DNA of 6,548 nucleotides from Acidobacteriota bacterium (lineage in GTDB: Bacteria > Acidobacteriota > HRBIN11). Under the pieces are notes generated by a model. That model was given only the letters and a program-made list of their open reading frames with translations, was not told the origin of the DNA and did not search any database. Made by a program: the position numbers and the translations under genes. This document shows, one piece after another, positions 1-5,541 of the stretch (within the stretch, counting starts at the first letter, position 1; each line of letters starts with the position of its first letter). The stretch covers positions 1 through 6,548 of the forward strand of contig JAUQPV010000144.1 of the NCBI GenBank assembly GCA_030550225.1, read 5' to 3'.

Positions 1-45
1 CGACCGGCTTTCCCGACCCGTCTCCCGACCCCGACCCTCCCCCAC

Positions 46-99
46 GTGTTTATCCCCGTAAACACTCTGTCGAATCGGTTAGACACCTGGGGAAACCCC
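46..99. repeat. Triple-palindrome module, copy A
   Basis: Three consecutive inverted repeats. The first, GTGTTTATCCCCGTAAACAC (46-65), has perfect 7-base arms around a 6-base centre. One base later comes CTGTCGAATCGGTTAGACAC (67-86), with 5 of 7 arm positions paired. It is followed by GGGG-AAA-CCCC (89-99). The two 20-bp palindromes start 21 bases apart, two DNA helical turns. All half-sites fit (G/C)TGTYNA. The module recurs with the same internal spacing at 224-278. It could be a pair of operators for a dimeric regulator, a structured RNA element, or a REP-type repeat; the sequence alone does not decide. Confidence 0.6.
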
Positions 100-140
100 T
101 CCTTGGCCATTGAACTCGTCTCCCAAGGCCCGGATTCCGG

Positions 141-178
141 CCCTCACCCGACCCCCTCCCGGGGGGAGAGGGTTTCGA
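141..178. repeat. GC-rich REP-like palindrome
   Basis: A CCCTCACCC run is followed by an imperfect palindrome of C-rich (151-160) and G-rich (161-172) arms around CCC/GGG. Intergenic palindromes of this general appearance are common in GC-rich bacterial genomes. It lies between the two triple-palindrome modules. It has no T-run, so an intrinsic terminator is unlikely. Its repetitive status in the genome cannot be judged from one copy. Confidence 0.3.
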
Positions 179-223
179 GATGAATTCTCTGGGAAGCTCC
201 TAAGGACGACACCTAAGCCCTTC

Positions 224-278
224 CTGTTCAGCTGGGTGAACAGCGTGTCGAATTTCTTGAACACTCGGGGTCGACCCC
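224..278. repeat. Triple-palindrome module, copy B
   Basis: This copy has the same architecture as 46-99. CTGTTCAGCTGGGTGAACAG (224-243) has perfect 7-base arms and a 6-base centre. One base later comes GTGTCGAATTTCTTGAACAC (245-264), with 5 of 7 arm positions paired. Then come GGGG-TCGA-CCCC (267-278), inside a perfect 14-bp palindrome at 266-279. Over the first 41 bases it matches copy A at 26 positions by my count. Two differences in the first palindrome are compensatory: G-C to C-G at the outer pair (positions 1 and 20) and T-A to C-G at positions 6 and 15. Such covariation argues that the palindrome itself is selected. It lies 335 bases upstream of the comEC start. Confidence 0.6.
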
Positions 279-598
279 GTCCCGGAAAGACGTCGCAGGA
301 CAAGAGGCGAGCCGTCAGGACCCTCAGCGGCACGGAGTTTGCAAAGATAACCCGATGTTCCGCCGACGGGCGGCCGATGCGCGTGTCGTGACGTTCAGTC
401 CGGCGAGTGGCCGTACGCTGAAACCCCGTGCGAGGGTGGGCGGGTGGCGTCTATCCTGTGGTGGTGGCACGGCGTCTCGGCGGTGGCGGCGGGGGAGGGC
501 CCGCGGGCGAAAAGGACCCGCCTGCCGCGGCTCGGGGTGGGACCGGATACCAAGCCCTCAGGCTCCATGGAGCCGCATTGTTTCATTGGGTTCTTCGG

Positions 599-3154
599 AT
601 GTCTGCTGGGCAGGATTCGATCCTTCAGGAAACGGAACACCGAAGATTCGATACCGACCGGTTCGTCCGACACCGCTTGCCTTGGCATCGGGCCCCGGCG
701 GTCTGGACGGCCGGGGCCCTGACAGTCGGCAGCCTGCTGGCGGGACTCGGAGCACCCCTGGCGGTCGGCATCGGCTTCAGCCTCCTCATGGGTGGCCTGG
801 CCCTCCTACCCCTTCGGAGCCTGGCCCGTTCGGACCGATGGGGCCTCTGGCTGGGCGCCGCCGCCCTACTGAGCGGCTTCGTTCGCGTGCCCATGGCTGT
901 CCGTCACTACACCGATAACTGCATCCTCCGCCACTTTTATCCCGACCCGGAACGTCCGGATTCAGACCCCGTCCGCGTCTACGGCCGAGTCCTTGGCTTT
1001 CCCCGTCGCTTTCCCGAAGGATGGCAGATGACCCTTTGGGTCGAGCGGGTCGAGCACCGGCGGAAGGTCCTCGCCTGTCCGGGCCGCATCACCGTGTGGA
1101 TCCCCGCCGGCCCTGAGACGTCCCATGGACCGGAACGACCCCCGTCCCCGTGGTTCCACGGCACTCGCGTGGAAGCCTTGGGCTACTGGTCTCCCCTCCT
1201 GACATACCGGAACGTCGGGACCTACCGGCCGATGGCCCTAATGGCCCGAGACCTCCACGGTCGCTTCCGGCTGAAACAGCCGACGCTCATCTGGGTCGAA
1301 CAGCCCGGACCGGCCGTCTTCCGATGGCTTCATGCCCGTCGGGAGCGACTCCGGGTAGCCCTGGCCCGGGGCGAGGCCCGACCCGCCGGTCGAGCTCGAC
1401 CCCTGCTTCAAAGCCTCTGGCTGGGCGACCGGGGCGAGATGGACCCGACCCTGGACCGGGCCCTGCGGCGGACCGGTCTGTATCACGTCCTTTCAATTTC
1501 GGGCCTCCACGTCGGCTTGCTGGCTGGGACCCTGGCCTTTCTCTTCCTGCGGGTCTTGCCCCTGCCCCGCCGATGGGCCTACGGTTTGATGACTATCGTG
1601 CTCGTCGGGTATGGAATCCTGGTTGGCCTCGACGCTCCGGTCTTGCGGTCCGTGGCCTTGGTCGGCCTGTACCTGATCGGCCGGGGTTGGTTCCTACCGG
1701 TCCATCCGATGAACCTGCTGGCGGGCCTGTGGTGCGTCCTGCTCCTGTGGCGACCTCTATGGCTTTGGGACTGGGGATTCCAGATGACGTTTGGGATCAC
1801 GGCCGGTCTGCTGATGAGCATCGGCCTCCTGCTGGCCGGAGTGACAGGCCGGTGGCGAGTCCCCGTCGGAACCCTCCTGACGGCCTGGGTCGCGCCCCTG
1901 TGGAGCGCCCCCTGGACAGCCGGTGTGTTTGGTTGGTGGACCTGGACGGTCGTGCTGTGGAACCTCATCGCCGGGCCAGTCGTCGGGGTCCTGGTCGCCT
2001 TAGGGCTCGGGATGAGCCTCTGGGCGGGCTTACCAGGCAGCCCCGCCGTCCTGGCGGGACTCATCGGGGCCTTGGAGCCAGTCCTGGACGCCTTCGTCCG
2101 GGCGGCGTTCCATCCGTGGAACGGACATGCGGTCCTGCCGAGTCCTGCAAGCTTTGTTGGGATCGGCCTCCTCGTGCTGACTGCGGCCGTCGGGAGTCGA
2201 GCGCTCGGGTCATCCCAATGGAGACCGGTCCTCCGGTGGACCCCATGGGTCGTCAGCTTGCCGCTCGCCTATGGCATGAGTCGATGGCCGGAGGGCTTTT
2301 CTCGACCGGTGCCAGCAGGCACAGTCGAGGTCGTCCTCCTGGACGTCGGCCAGGGCGAGGCCATCCTGGTTCGAGATGCGGAGCACGTCGTCCTGCTGGA
2401 TGGCGGGGGCCGACCCGGGAGCCGCTGGGACATCGGGACCTACGTGGTCGTCCCGGCCCTGCAAGCTCTGGGCGTGCGACACGTGGACGCCCTCGTCTTA
2501 AGCCATCCCCATCCAGACCACTACGTCGGCCTTCGAGCCGTCCTGGAGCACTTCGGGCCGACTCGGTTTTACTACCCCGCCGGGACAGAGGTCCCGGCCT
2601 GGATTCGTTCCAGCCCGGTCTGGTCCCGCGTGCAGGCCGTGCCGTTGGCTGAGGGCATGGAATTTTCCGCGGGCGCCCTGGCGTGGCGGGTCCTCCATCC
2701 GCCGTCGGACTATCGGCATGCCAACGTGAACGAGACCTCCCTTGTACTCGCCGTCACGTATCACGGCACACGCGTTCTACTGACGGGCGACATCGAGCGG
2801 GAGACCGAAGATCGTATCGCGCGGGATTACGGTCCCGGCCTGCAGGCCGCCGTCTTGAAGGTCGCCCATCATGGGAGCCGGACGTCCACGACACCGGCCT
2901 TCCTGAAGGCCGTACGGCCCCGATGGGCCCTCTGCTCGACCGGCATGCGGAATCGCTTCGGCTTTCCGCATCCGGAGGTTGTCCGGCGACTTCACGACGG
3001 GGGCGTGCGGCTCCTGTGCACCGGCGAGGTCGGTCAGGTCCGGCTGGTGCTTTCTTCCGAAGGACGGGTCATGGCGGAGACTTTCCGGGGGCGACCGTCT
3101 CGAGGCGGGTCGTGGGGCTACACTGAATTTGAAAGCAGGCCGGAAACACCGTGA
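599..3154 (+). CDS. comEC: ComEC/Rec2 DNA-uptake channel protein
   Basis: This is a complete ComEC, the inner-membrane channel that takes single-stranded DNA into the cytoplasm during natural transformation. Numbered from ATG 599 (851 aa), there are two N-terminal membrane segments (about 34-97) and a soluble OB-like region (about 105-210) with Cys108 and Cys160. The multi-pass Competence domain (about 265-540) contains SISGLHVGLLAG at 299-310. The metallo-beta-lactamase-like domain (about 575-820) has LDVGQGEA at 581-588, HPHPDH at 636-641, LTGD at 728-731 and AHHGS at 756-760, so all metal-ligand motifs are present. Length is normal for the family. ATG 599 has a weak ribosome site; TTG 578, with GGAG at 569-572, is an alternative 7 codons upstream, and GTG 428 would add an atypical Gly-rich extension. 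The last 20 or so residues lie beyond the usual end of the domain and are antisense to the tail of the minus-strand protein. Function is firm; the exact start is not. Confidence 0.93.
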   Translation: MSAGQDSILQETEHRRFDTDRFVRHRLPWHRAPAVWTAGALTVGSLLAGLGAPLAVGIGFSLLMGGLALLPLRSLARSDRWGLWLGAAALLSGFVRVPMAVRHYTDNCILRHFYPDPERPDSDPVRVYGRVLGFPRRFPEGWQMTLWVERVEHRRKVLACPGRITVWIPAGPETSHGPERPPSPWFHGTRVEALGYWSPLLTYRNVGTYRPMALMARDLHGRFRLKQPTLIWVEQPGPAVFRWLHARRERLRVALARGEARPAGRARPLLQSLWLGDRGEMDPTLDRALRRTGLYHVLSISGLHVGLLAGTLAFLFLRVLPLPRRWAYGLMTIVLVGYGILVGLDAPVLRSVALVGLYLIGRGWFLPVHPMNLLAGLWCVLLLWRPLWLWDWGFQMTFGITAGLLMSIGLLLAGVTGRWRVPVGTLLTAWVAPLWSAPWTAGVFGWWTWTVVLWNLIAGPVVGVLVALGLGMSLWAGLPGSPAVLAGLIGALEPVLDAFVRAAFHPWNGHAVLPSPASFVGIGLLVLTAAVGSRALGSSQWRPVLRWTPWVVSLPLAYGMSRWPEGFSRPVPAGTVEVVLLDVGQGEAILVRDAEHVVLLDGGGRPGSRWDIGTYVVVPALQALGVRHVDALVLSHPHPDHYVGLRAVLEHFGPTRFYYPAGTEVPAWIRSSPVWSRVQAVPLAEGMEFSAGALAWRVLHPPSDYRHANVNETSLVLAVTYHGTRVLLTGDIERETEDRIARDYGPGLQAAVLKVAHHGSRTSTTPAFLKAVRPRWALCSTGMRNRFGFPHPEVVRRLHDGGVRLLCTGEVGQVRLVLSSEGRVMAETFRGRPSRGGSWGYTEFESRPETP

Positions 3155-3175
3155 GGCCCCCGGGAGGCGGCGTGC
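3025..3175. repeat. 151-bp direct repeat, left copy
   Basis: Identical base for base to 5391-5541, offset 2,366. It begins in the comEC codons for the final beta strand (EVGQVRLVLSSEGRV), passes the comEC stop at 3152-3154, and ends 21 bases later. After 3175 the two copies differ at 3176, agree for four bases, then diverge. This copy supplies the native 3' end of comEC. Together with the right copy it brackets the low-GC cassette. Confidence 0.97.
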
Positions 3176-3183
3176 TCGTCTTA

Positions 3184-3291
3184 GCCACTGGAACATCTCG
3201 ACACGGGCAGGCCAGTGGACTACCAAGGAAAGCGAACAGCGAATAGCGGATATGGAATGGAGATGTTCCAATCCCCTGTTCGCCGTTCGCT
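3184..3291. repeat. Heptamer-based palindromic element
   Basis: Several interleaved inverted repeats: CCACTGG (3185-3191) with CCAGTGG (3212-3218); TGGAACATCTC (3189-3199) with its exact complement at 3260-3270; and a 14-base arm at 3231-3244 with 3278-3291, 12 of 14 matching. The last arm consists of tandem 7-mers AGCGAAC, AGCGAAT, AGCGGAT and ATGGAAT (3231-3258), facing inverted GTTCGCC and GTTCGCT (3278-3291). The 7-base period excludes a coding explanation. It may be a REP or MITE-like intergenic element. It begins 9 bases after the left direct repeat, at the edge of the cassette. Confidence 0.55.
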
Positions 3292-3375
3292 ACTTATCTC
3301 GCGAACCGAACGGCTCTGCTAAGAAGCTCTATCAGCCTCCGCCTTCCTTGAGCACCCTATCCCGACTCATGGGAG

Positions 3376-3405
3376 AGGCTCGGGGAGCTTGACTTTTTTT
3401 TTTTT
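3376..3405 (+). terminator. Intrinsic terminator downstream of comEC
   Basis: A 6-bp stem, AGGCTC (3376-3381) with GAGCTT (3385-3390), includes one G-T pair and a 3-base loop. Three bases later comes an uninterrupted run of 12 T (3394-3405). It would stop plus-strand transcripts coming from comEC and insulate the cassette genes. The stem is short, but the T-run is very long for DNA of this base composition. Confidence 0.6.
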
Positions 3406-3525
3406 GTCGGCATATTATTGGATAACGATACCTCTGTGGAGGGATGGGGCTTTGGCTTCCCCTGGCTTCCCTCTTGAGGAAGGAGGACTCAAGCTTCTTG
3501 TTCCGGCTCATGAAGAAACGCAGAA

Positions 3526-3554
3526 TTGGTGCAAATATTATTAAGAATTAATAC
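3526..3554 (+). promoter_or_regulatory. Candidate promoter of the cassette genes
   Basis: TTGGTG (3526-3531) and TAATAC (3549-3554) are separated by 17 bases in the most AT-rich part of the window, directly upstream of the Cys-rich protein gene. Each hexamer matches the sigma-70 consensus at only 3 of 6 positions, so the support is mainly spacing, composition and location after a terminator. A 6-bp inverted repeat, CTTGAG (3473-3478) with CTCAAG (3488-3493), lies upstream. Confidence 0.3.
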
Positions 3555-3576
3555 TTTATTTTAATGGAGGCCAAGG

Positions 3577-3948
3577 ATGAAGCGACATAGGGGTCAGGGC
3601 TTTCCCTACTACTTAACAGTGCTGGCCGTCCTGGCCGGTAGTCTCCTCGTAGAGGATCTCTACGAGGCTACAGACCTCCTTGCTTGCTCCATCACCGGAT
3701 GTACAGACCTTGGTGGCGATCAGTGTGGGGTGACTTGCACCGCACTTTCCCAAGTGCCCCGGGGATGTACGGTTACCAGTCGTTCTTGCGACCTTGGCCA
3801 AGACTGCCGACACGAATGCGGGTTCAGTCAATGTGAGTACCGGTGTTACGAATCTGTTAACTATACCTGCCCCGACGGTACGGATGGCACACGAATATCA
3901 ACGCGCTATCAATTCTGCACCTGTAGGGGTGGCCGGCCATGCAAATAA
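3577..3948 (+). CDS. Small exported protein with 14 cysteines
   Basis: A 123-aa protein of no family I recognise. A basic N-terminus (K2, R3, H4, R5) precedes a hydrophobic core at about 11-25 (YYLTVLAVLAGSLLV), indicating a signal peptide or membrane anchor. An acidic stretch (E26, D27, E30, D33) follows. The remainder holds 14 cysteines at 37, 42, 50, 54, 64, 71, 77, 81, 86, 90, 98, 114, 116 and 122, an even number compatible with seven disulfides outside the cytoplasm; metal binding is an alternative. The start is well supported by GGAGG at 3566-3570, 6 bases before ATG. LLAC at 34-37 resembles a lipobox but is separated from the hydrophobic core by acidic residues, so lipidation is doubtful. 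The next gene begins 44 bases downstream with its own ribosome site, so the two are probably co-transcribed. Real gene likely; function unknown. Confidence 0.82.
   Translation: MKRHRGQGFPYYLTVLAVLAGSLLVEDLYEATDLLACSITGCTDLGGDQCGVTCTALSQVPRGCTVTSRSCDLGQDCRHECGFSQCEYRCYESVNYTCPDGTDGTRISTRYQFCTCRGGRPCK
3645..3667 (+). promoter_or_regulatory. Perfect 10-bp hairpin inside the Cys-rich gene
   Basis: CCTCGTAGAG (3645-3654) and CTCTACGAGG (3658-3667) are exact complements around a 3-base loop. The hairpin covers codons 23-31, where the hydrophobic leader ends and the Cys-rich part begins. No T-run follows, so it is not an intrinsic terminator. It could slow ribosomes after the leader has emerged or affect mRNA stability; that role is inference. 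Confidence 0.45.
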
Positions 3949-3992
3949 GGAGAAAAGCAGATCAAAAAATTCTGAATCCTTGGAGGTAAGCC

Positions 3993-5147
3993 ATGCATGG
4001 GAAGAACCTTTGGATAGGACTCTGGGCTGGAGCGATGTTTGTCGCCTTCGGCCTGAACGCTCCCGTCTCACCTCAGCCGGGAGACATGGCCGGGTGGCAT
4101 GTGATCGGGGCAATCCCGGATTCCTCTGTCGGCGAGGGCCATTGGACGTCTCCCGGTGGGGGTCAGTTCTGGAGGGTTCCGTCCAATGGTGGTTTCGTCG
4201 AGATCTGGAGGAGTCCTGAGAAGAAGCCGGAGTCCGTACCCCTTGATTTTCGATGGCCAAGTTTCCCTGCGGAAACGCGAGAGCTTCTGCCGGACTACGT
4301 GCGTCAGGAGCTGGCTGCTCAAAAGGGGGTAGGGGGCATTCGGTCCGTGTCCATCCGGGGAGCTGTAGCCTCACAAGATTTCGTCTTCCTGCTGTACACG
4401 TTGAATTCATCGATGTTTCTGAGAGGCATTCACGTGATCAGCGTGAAAAATCCTTATGAATCTGATGATATTCTCTTTTTAGGACTCGATCCCCGTTTCC
4501 GATGGTGGGAGTTAAACCCCATCGACCTCGTGGGCGTCGTAGGGGATCAGCTATACATCCTGCAGTTCAATTGCGAGCGTCCCCCGGTCATCGTGCTGGA
4601 CTGGAGAAACAAAATGATCCTACGGGAAATCGGCCGTCACGCTTCGCCGGAACGTTGTGTCCTGGGAAAGTCCGGACAGCGTATAGAAGGAAGACCCCAC
4701 GCGGTTGTATGGCCGGATTCCTCCCGGATGGTCCTAATATATCCGCAGGGGCCCGGCGCTCGAGCCTTTGGCTACGATTTACCGACGGGACGACTCCTAT
4801 GGGAAACCGACCTGGATCAGGAGGTTGCCCCCAGCCTCCGGACCCGAGCAGCGGATCTGTGGGAAAGCCCCAAAGAACTGGAAGACTGGATATGGGGTGC
4901 CTACCTCCTGAATGTGCCGCTATTTGCCTGCTTTCAAGACGGTTTCTTCCTTACGAAAGATACTTTGAATGGACTCTGGTCTCTTAGTCCCGATGGTCAA
5001 TGGCGATTCCTTCCTTCGGACCTGGATTATAAGGCGTTGGTAAGGTGCTGTATGGACGGGACGGGTCGACTCTGGGGAATCCGGCGGCAGAAGAATGGAT
5101 CCGGCTTGGCCGAAATCGTGATTCCCCAGGCTCTGGAGTCTCCATGA
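3993..5147 (+). CDS. Secreted protein, probable beta-propeller fold
   Basis: A 384-aa protein with a clear signal peptide: K4, a hydrophobic stretch at about 6-21, and a plausible cleavage after LNA (about 23). The mature part is rich in short hydrophobic strands separated by turns: GDQLYIL (184-190), VIVLDW (199-204), RMVLIYP (245-251), FGYDLPTGRLLWET (259-272), LWSLSPDGQWRFL (328-340) and MDGTGRLWGIR (354-364). This blade-like pattern is typical of six-bladed or PQQ-like beta-propeller proteins. No catalytic motif is visible, so a binding role is as likely as enzymatic activity. GGAGGT at 3982-3987 lies 5 bases before ATG and fixes the start. It lies 44 bases after the Cys-rich gene on the same strand, suggesting an operon. 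Small exported peptides beside secreted six-bladed propellers are known from Bacteroidota NVEALA loci; the similarity here is of layout only. Fold inferred from pattern; substrate unknown. Confidence 0.8.
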   Translation: MHGKNLWIGLWAGAMFVAFGLNAPVSPQPGDMAGWHVIGAIPDSSVGEGHWTSPGGGQFWRVPSNGGFVEIWRSPEKKPESVPLDFRWPSFPAETRELLPDYVRQELAAQKGVGGIRSVSIRGAVASQDFVFLLYTLNSSMFLRGIHVISVKNPYESDDILFLGLDPRFRWWELNPIDLVGVVGDQLYILQFNCERPPVIVLDWRNKMILREIGRHASPERCVLGKSGQRIEGRPHAVVWPDSSRMVLIYPQGPGARAFGYDLPTGRLLWETDLDQEVAPSLRTRAADLWESPKELEDWIWGAYLLNVPLFACFQDGFFLTKDTLNGLWSLSPDGQWRFLPSDLDYKALVRCCMDGTGRLWGIRRQKNGSGLAEIVIPQALESP

Positions 5148-5349
5148 ATGACCGGTCCTGACCAGACAGCTTACGGGTCTTGAAGGTGAGGCGATCTTAT
5201 AAAAGCTTCGACAAGGATATGGATGTCCCCAAGGTCGTCCGCTGCGTCGTCGTAAATGTACAAGCAGGCCTAAACTGCGTGTCCATCCCGGGACCATCCA
5301 TCAGGGGTTAGACGCAGGGGTGGCGTCCGACCGGCTGGCGCCGCCCTGA
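5148..5349. other. Non-coding stretch at the right end of the cassette
   Basis: No credible gene is seen. There are short palindromes: TCCCGGGA (5286-5293) within a GTCC/GGAC repeat (5281-5294), and a 6-bp stem with one G-T pair around 5322-5342. A 32-codon open minus frame (5171-5269) without a ribosome site could be a gene remnant but has no recognised relative. No convincing terminator follows the propeller gene. Confidence 0.45.
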
Positions 5350-5520
5350 TCGTTTAGGACGTGGGCCACGATGTGGGGGGTAAGCCTTCTCGAGGTCGGT
5401 CAGGTCCGGCTGGTGCTTTCTTCCGAAGGACGGGTCATGGCGGAGACTTTCCGGGGGCGACCGTCTCGAGGCGGGTCGTGGGGCTACACTGAATTTGAAA
5501 GCAGGCCGGAAACACCGTGA
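5350..5520 (+). pseudogene. comEC: comEC 3'-terminal fragment
   Basis: In the comEC reading frame this stretch runs from just after a TGA at 5347-5349 to the duplicate of the comEC stop at 5518-5520. From 5392 on it is identical to the C-terminal 42 codons of comEC. Just before the perfect repeat it reads GVSLLEVGQ where comEC reads GVRLLCTGEVGQ, as if three codons were lost. This suggests that homology to comEC reaches slightly to the left of the identical block in degraded form. It lacks the channel and nuclease-like domains and cannot be functional. The identical part persists at least partly because it encodes the end of the minus-strand gene. Confidence 0.6.
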
Positions 5521-5541
5521 GGCCCCCGGGAGGCGGCGTGC
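5391..5541. repeat. 151-bp direct repeat, right copy
   Basis: Perfect duplicate of 3025-3175. On the minus strand it encodes residues 334-368 of the multidomain secreted protein, including the motif CFQIQC that corresponds to CFRVRC in the preceding repeat of that protein. It is therefore native minus-strand gene sequence, just as the left copy is native comEC sequence. Confidence 0.97.

Larger units (their letters stand above)
1..598. other. Upstream non-coding region of comEC
   Basis: No reading frame in this stretch has the composition or recognisable domain of a real gene; the open frames are G/C-driven and low in information. An open plus frame from base 1 to a TGA near 181 could be the tail of an upstream gene, but its translation resembles nothing I know. 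The stretch holds the two triple-palindrome modules (46-99, 224-278), a GC-rich REP-like palindrome (about 141-178), and a short 5-bp hairpin at 360-373. Bases 428-598 continue the comEC frame upstream of the chosen start, but encode a Gly/Ala/Arg-rich run without family resemblance. Confidence 0.55.
3176..5390. mobile_element. Candidate inserted two-gene cassette
   Basis: This 2,215-base segment lies exactly between the perfect 151-bp direct repeats and separates two genes whose 3' ends both reside in the repeated sequence. Its base composition differs from its flanks: hand counts of 60-base samples gave 46 G+C at 2401-2460 (comEC), 33 at 3601-3660 and 24 at 4441-4500 (cassette). It carries a palindromic element, a terminator, an AT-rich leader and two plus-strand genes for exported proteins. 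It encodes no recognisable transposase, integrase or recombinase, and I see no terminal inverted repeats joining its ends. The type label therefore expresses an inferred insertion, not an identified element family. Confidence 0.5.

Noticed and set aside
46..278. Reading the paired palindromes as a CRISPR array
   Set aside because: Only two modules, diverged from each other, 178 bases apart and without regular repeat-spacer alternation; no cas genes.
428..598. GTG 428 as the comEC start
   Set aside because: The added 57 residues are Gly/Ala/Arg-rich and unlike ComEC N-termini; typical ComEC sequence begins after the ATG at 599.
606..630. GGATTCGATCC resembling a tRNA T-loop
   Set aside because: The flanking bases do not form a T-stem, no D-arm, anticodon arm or acceptor stem is found, and it lies in the comEC coding region.
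1150..2652. A 500-codon plus-strand open frame overlapping comEC
   Set aside because: Lies wholly within comEC in another frame; Pro/Arg/Gly-rich translation without domains, as expected for the shadow of a GC-rich gene.
3510..3548. A 12-codon open frame beginning MKKRRIG in the leader
   Set aside because: No ribosome site at suitable distance (nearest GGAGG about 24 bases upstream) and too short to support.
3676..3690. Lipobox LLAC in the Cys-rich protein
   Set aside because: The hydrophobic core ends about 9 residues earlier and is followed by acidic residues, which does not fit a lipoprotein signal.
3898..4410. Minus-strand 170-codon frame opposite the cassette genes
   Set aside because: Antisense shadow over two well-supported plus-strand genes with strong ribosome sites; no domain features.
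5171..5269. Minus-strand 32-codon frame reading YIYDDAADDLGDIHILVEAF
   Set aside because: Protein-like in appearance, but no start with a ribosome site, a stop just upstream and no recognised relative; kept only as a possible remnant.
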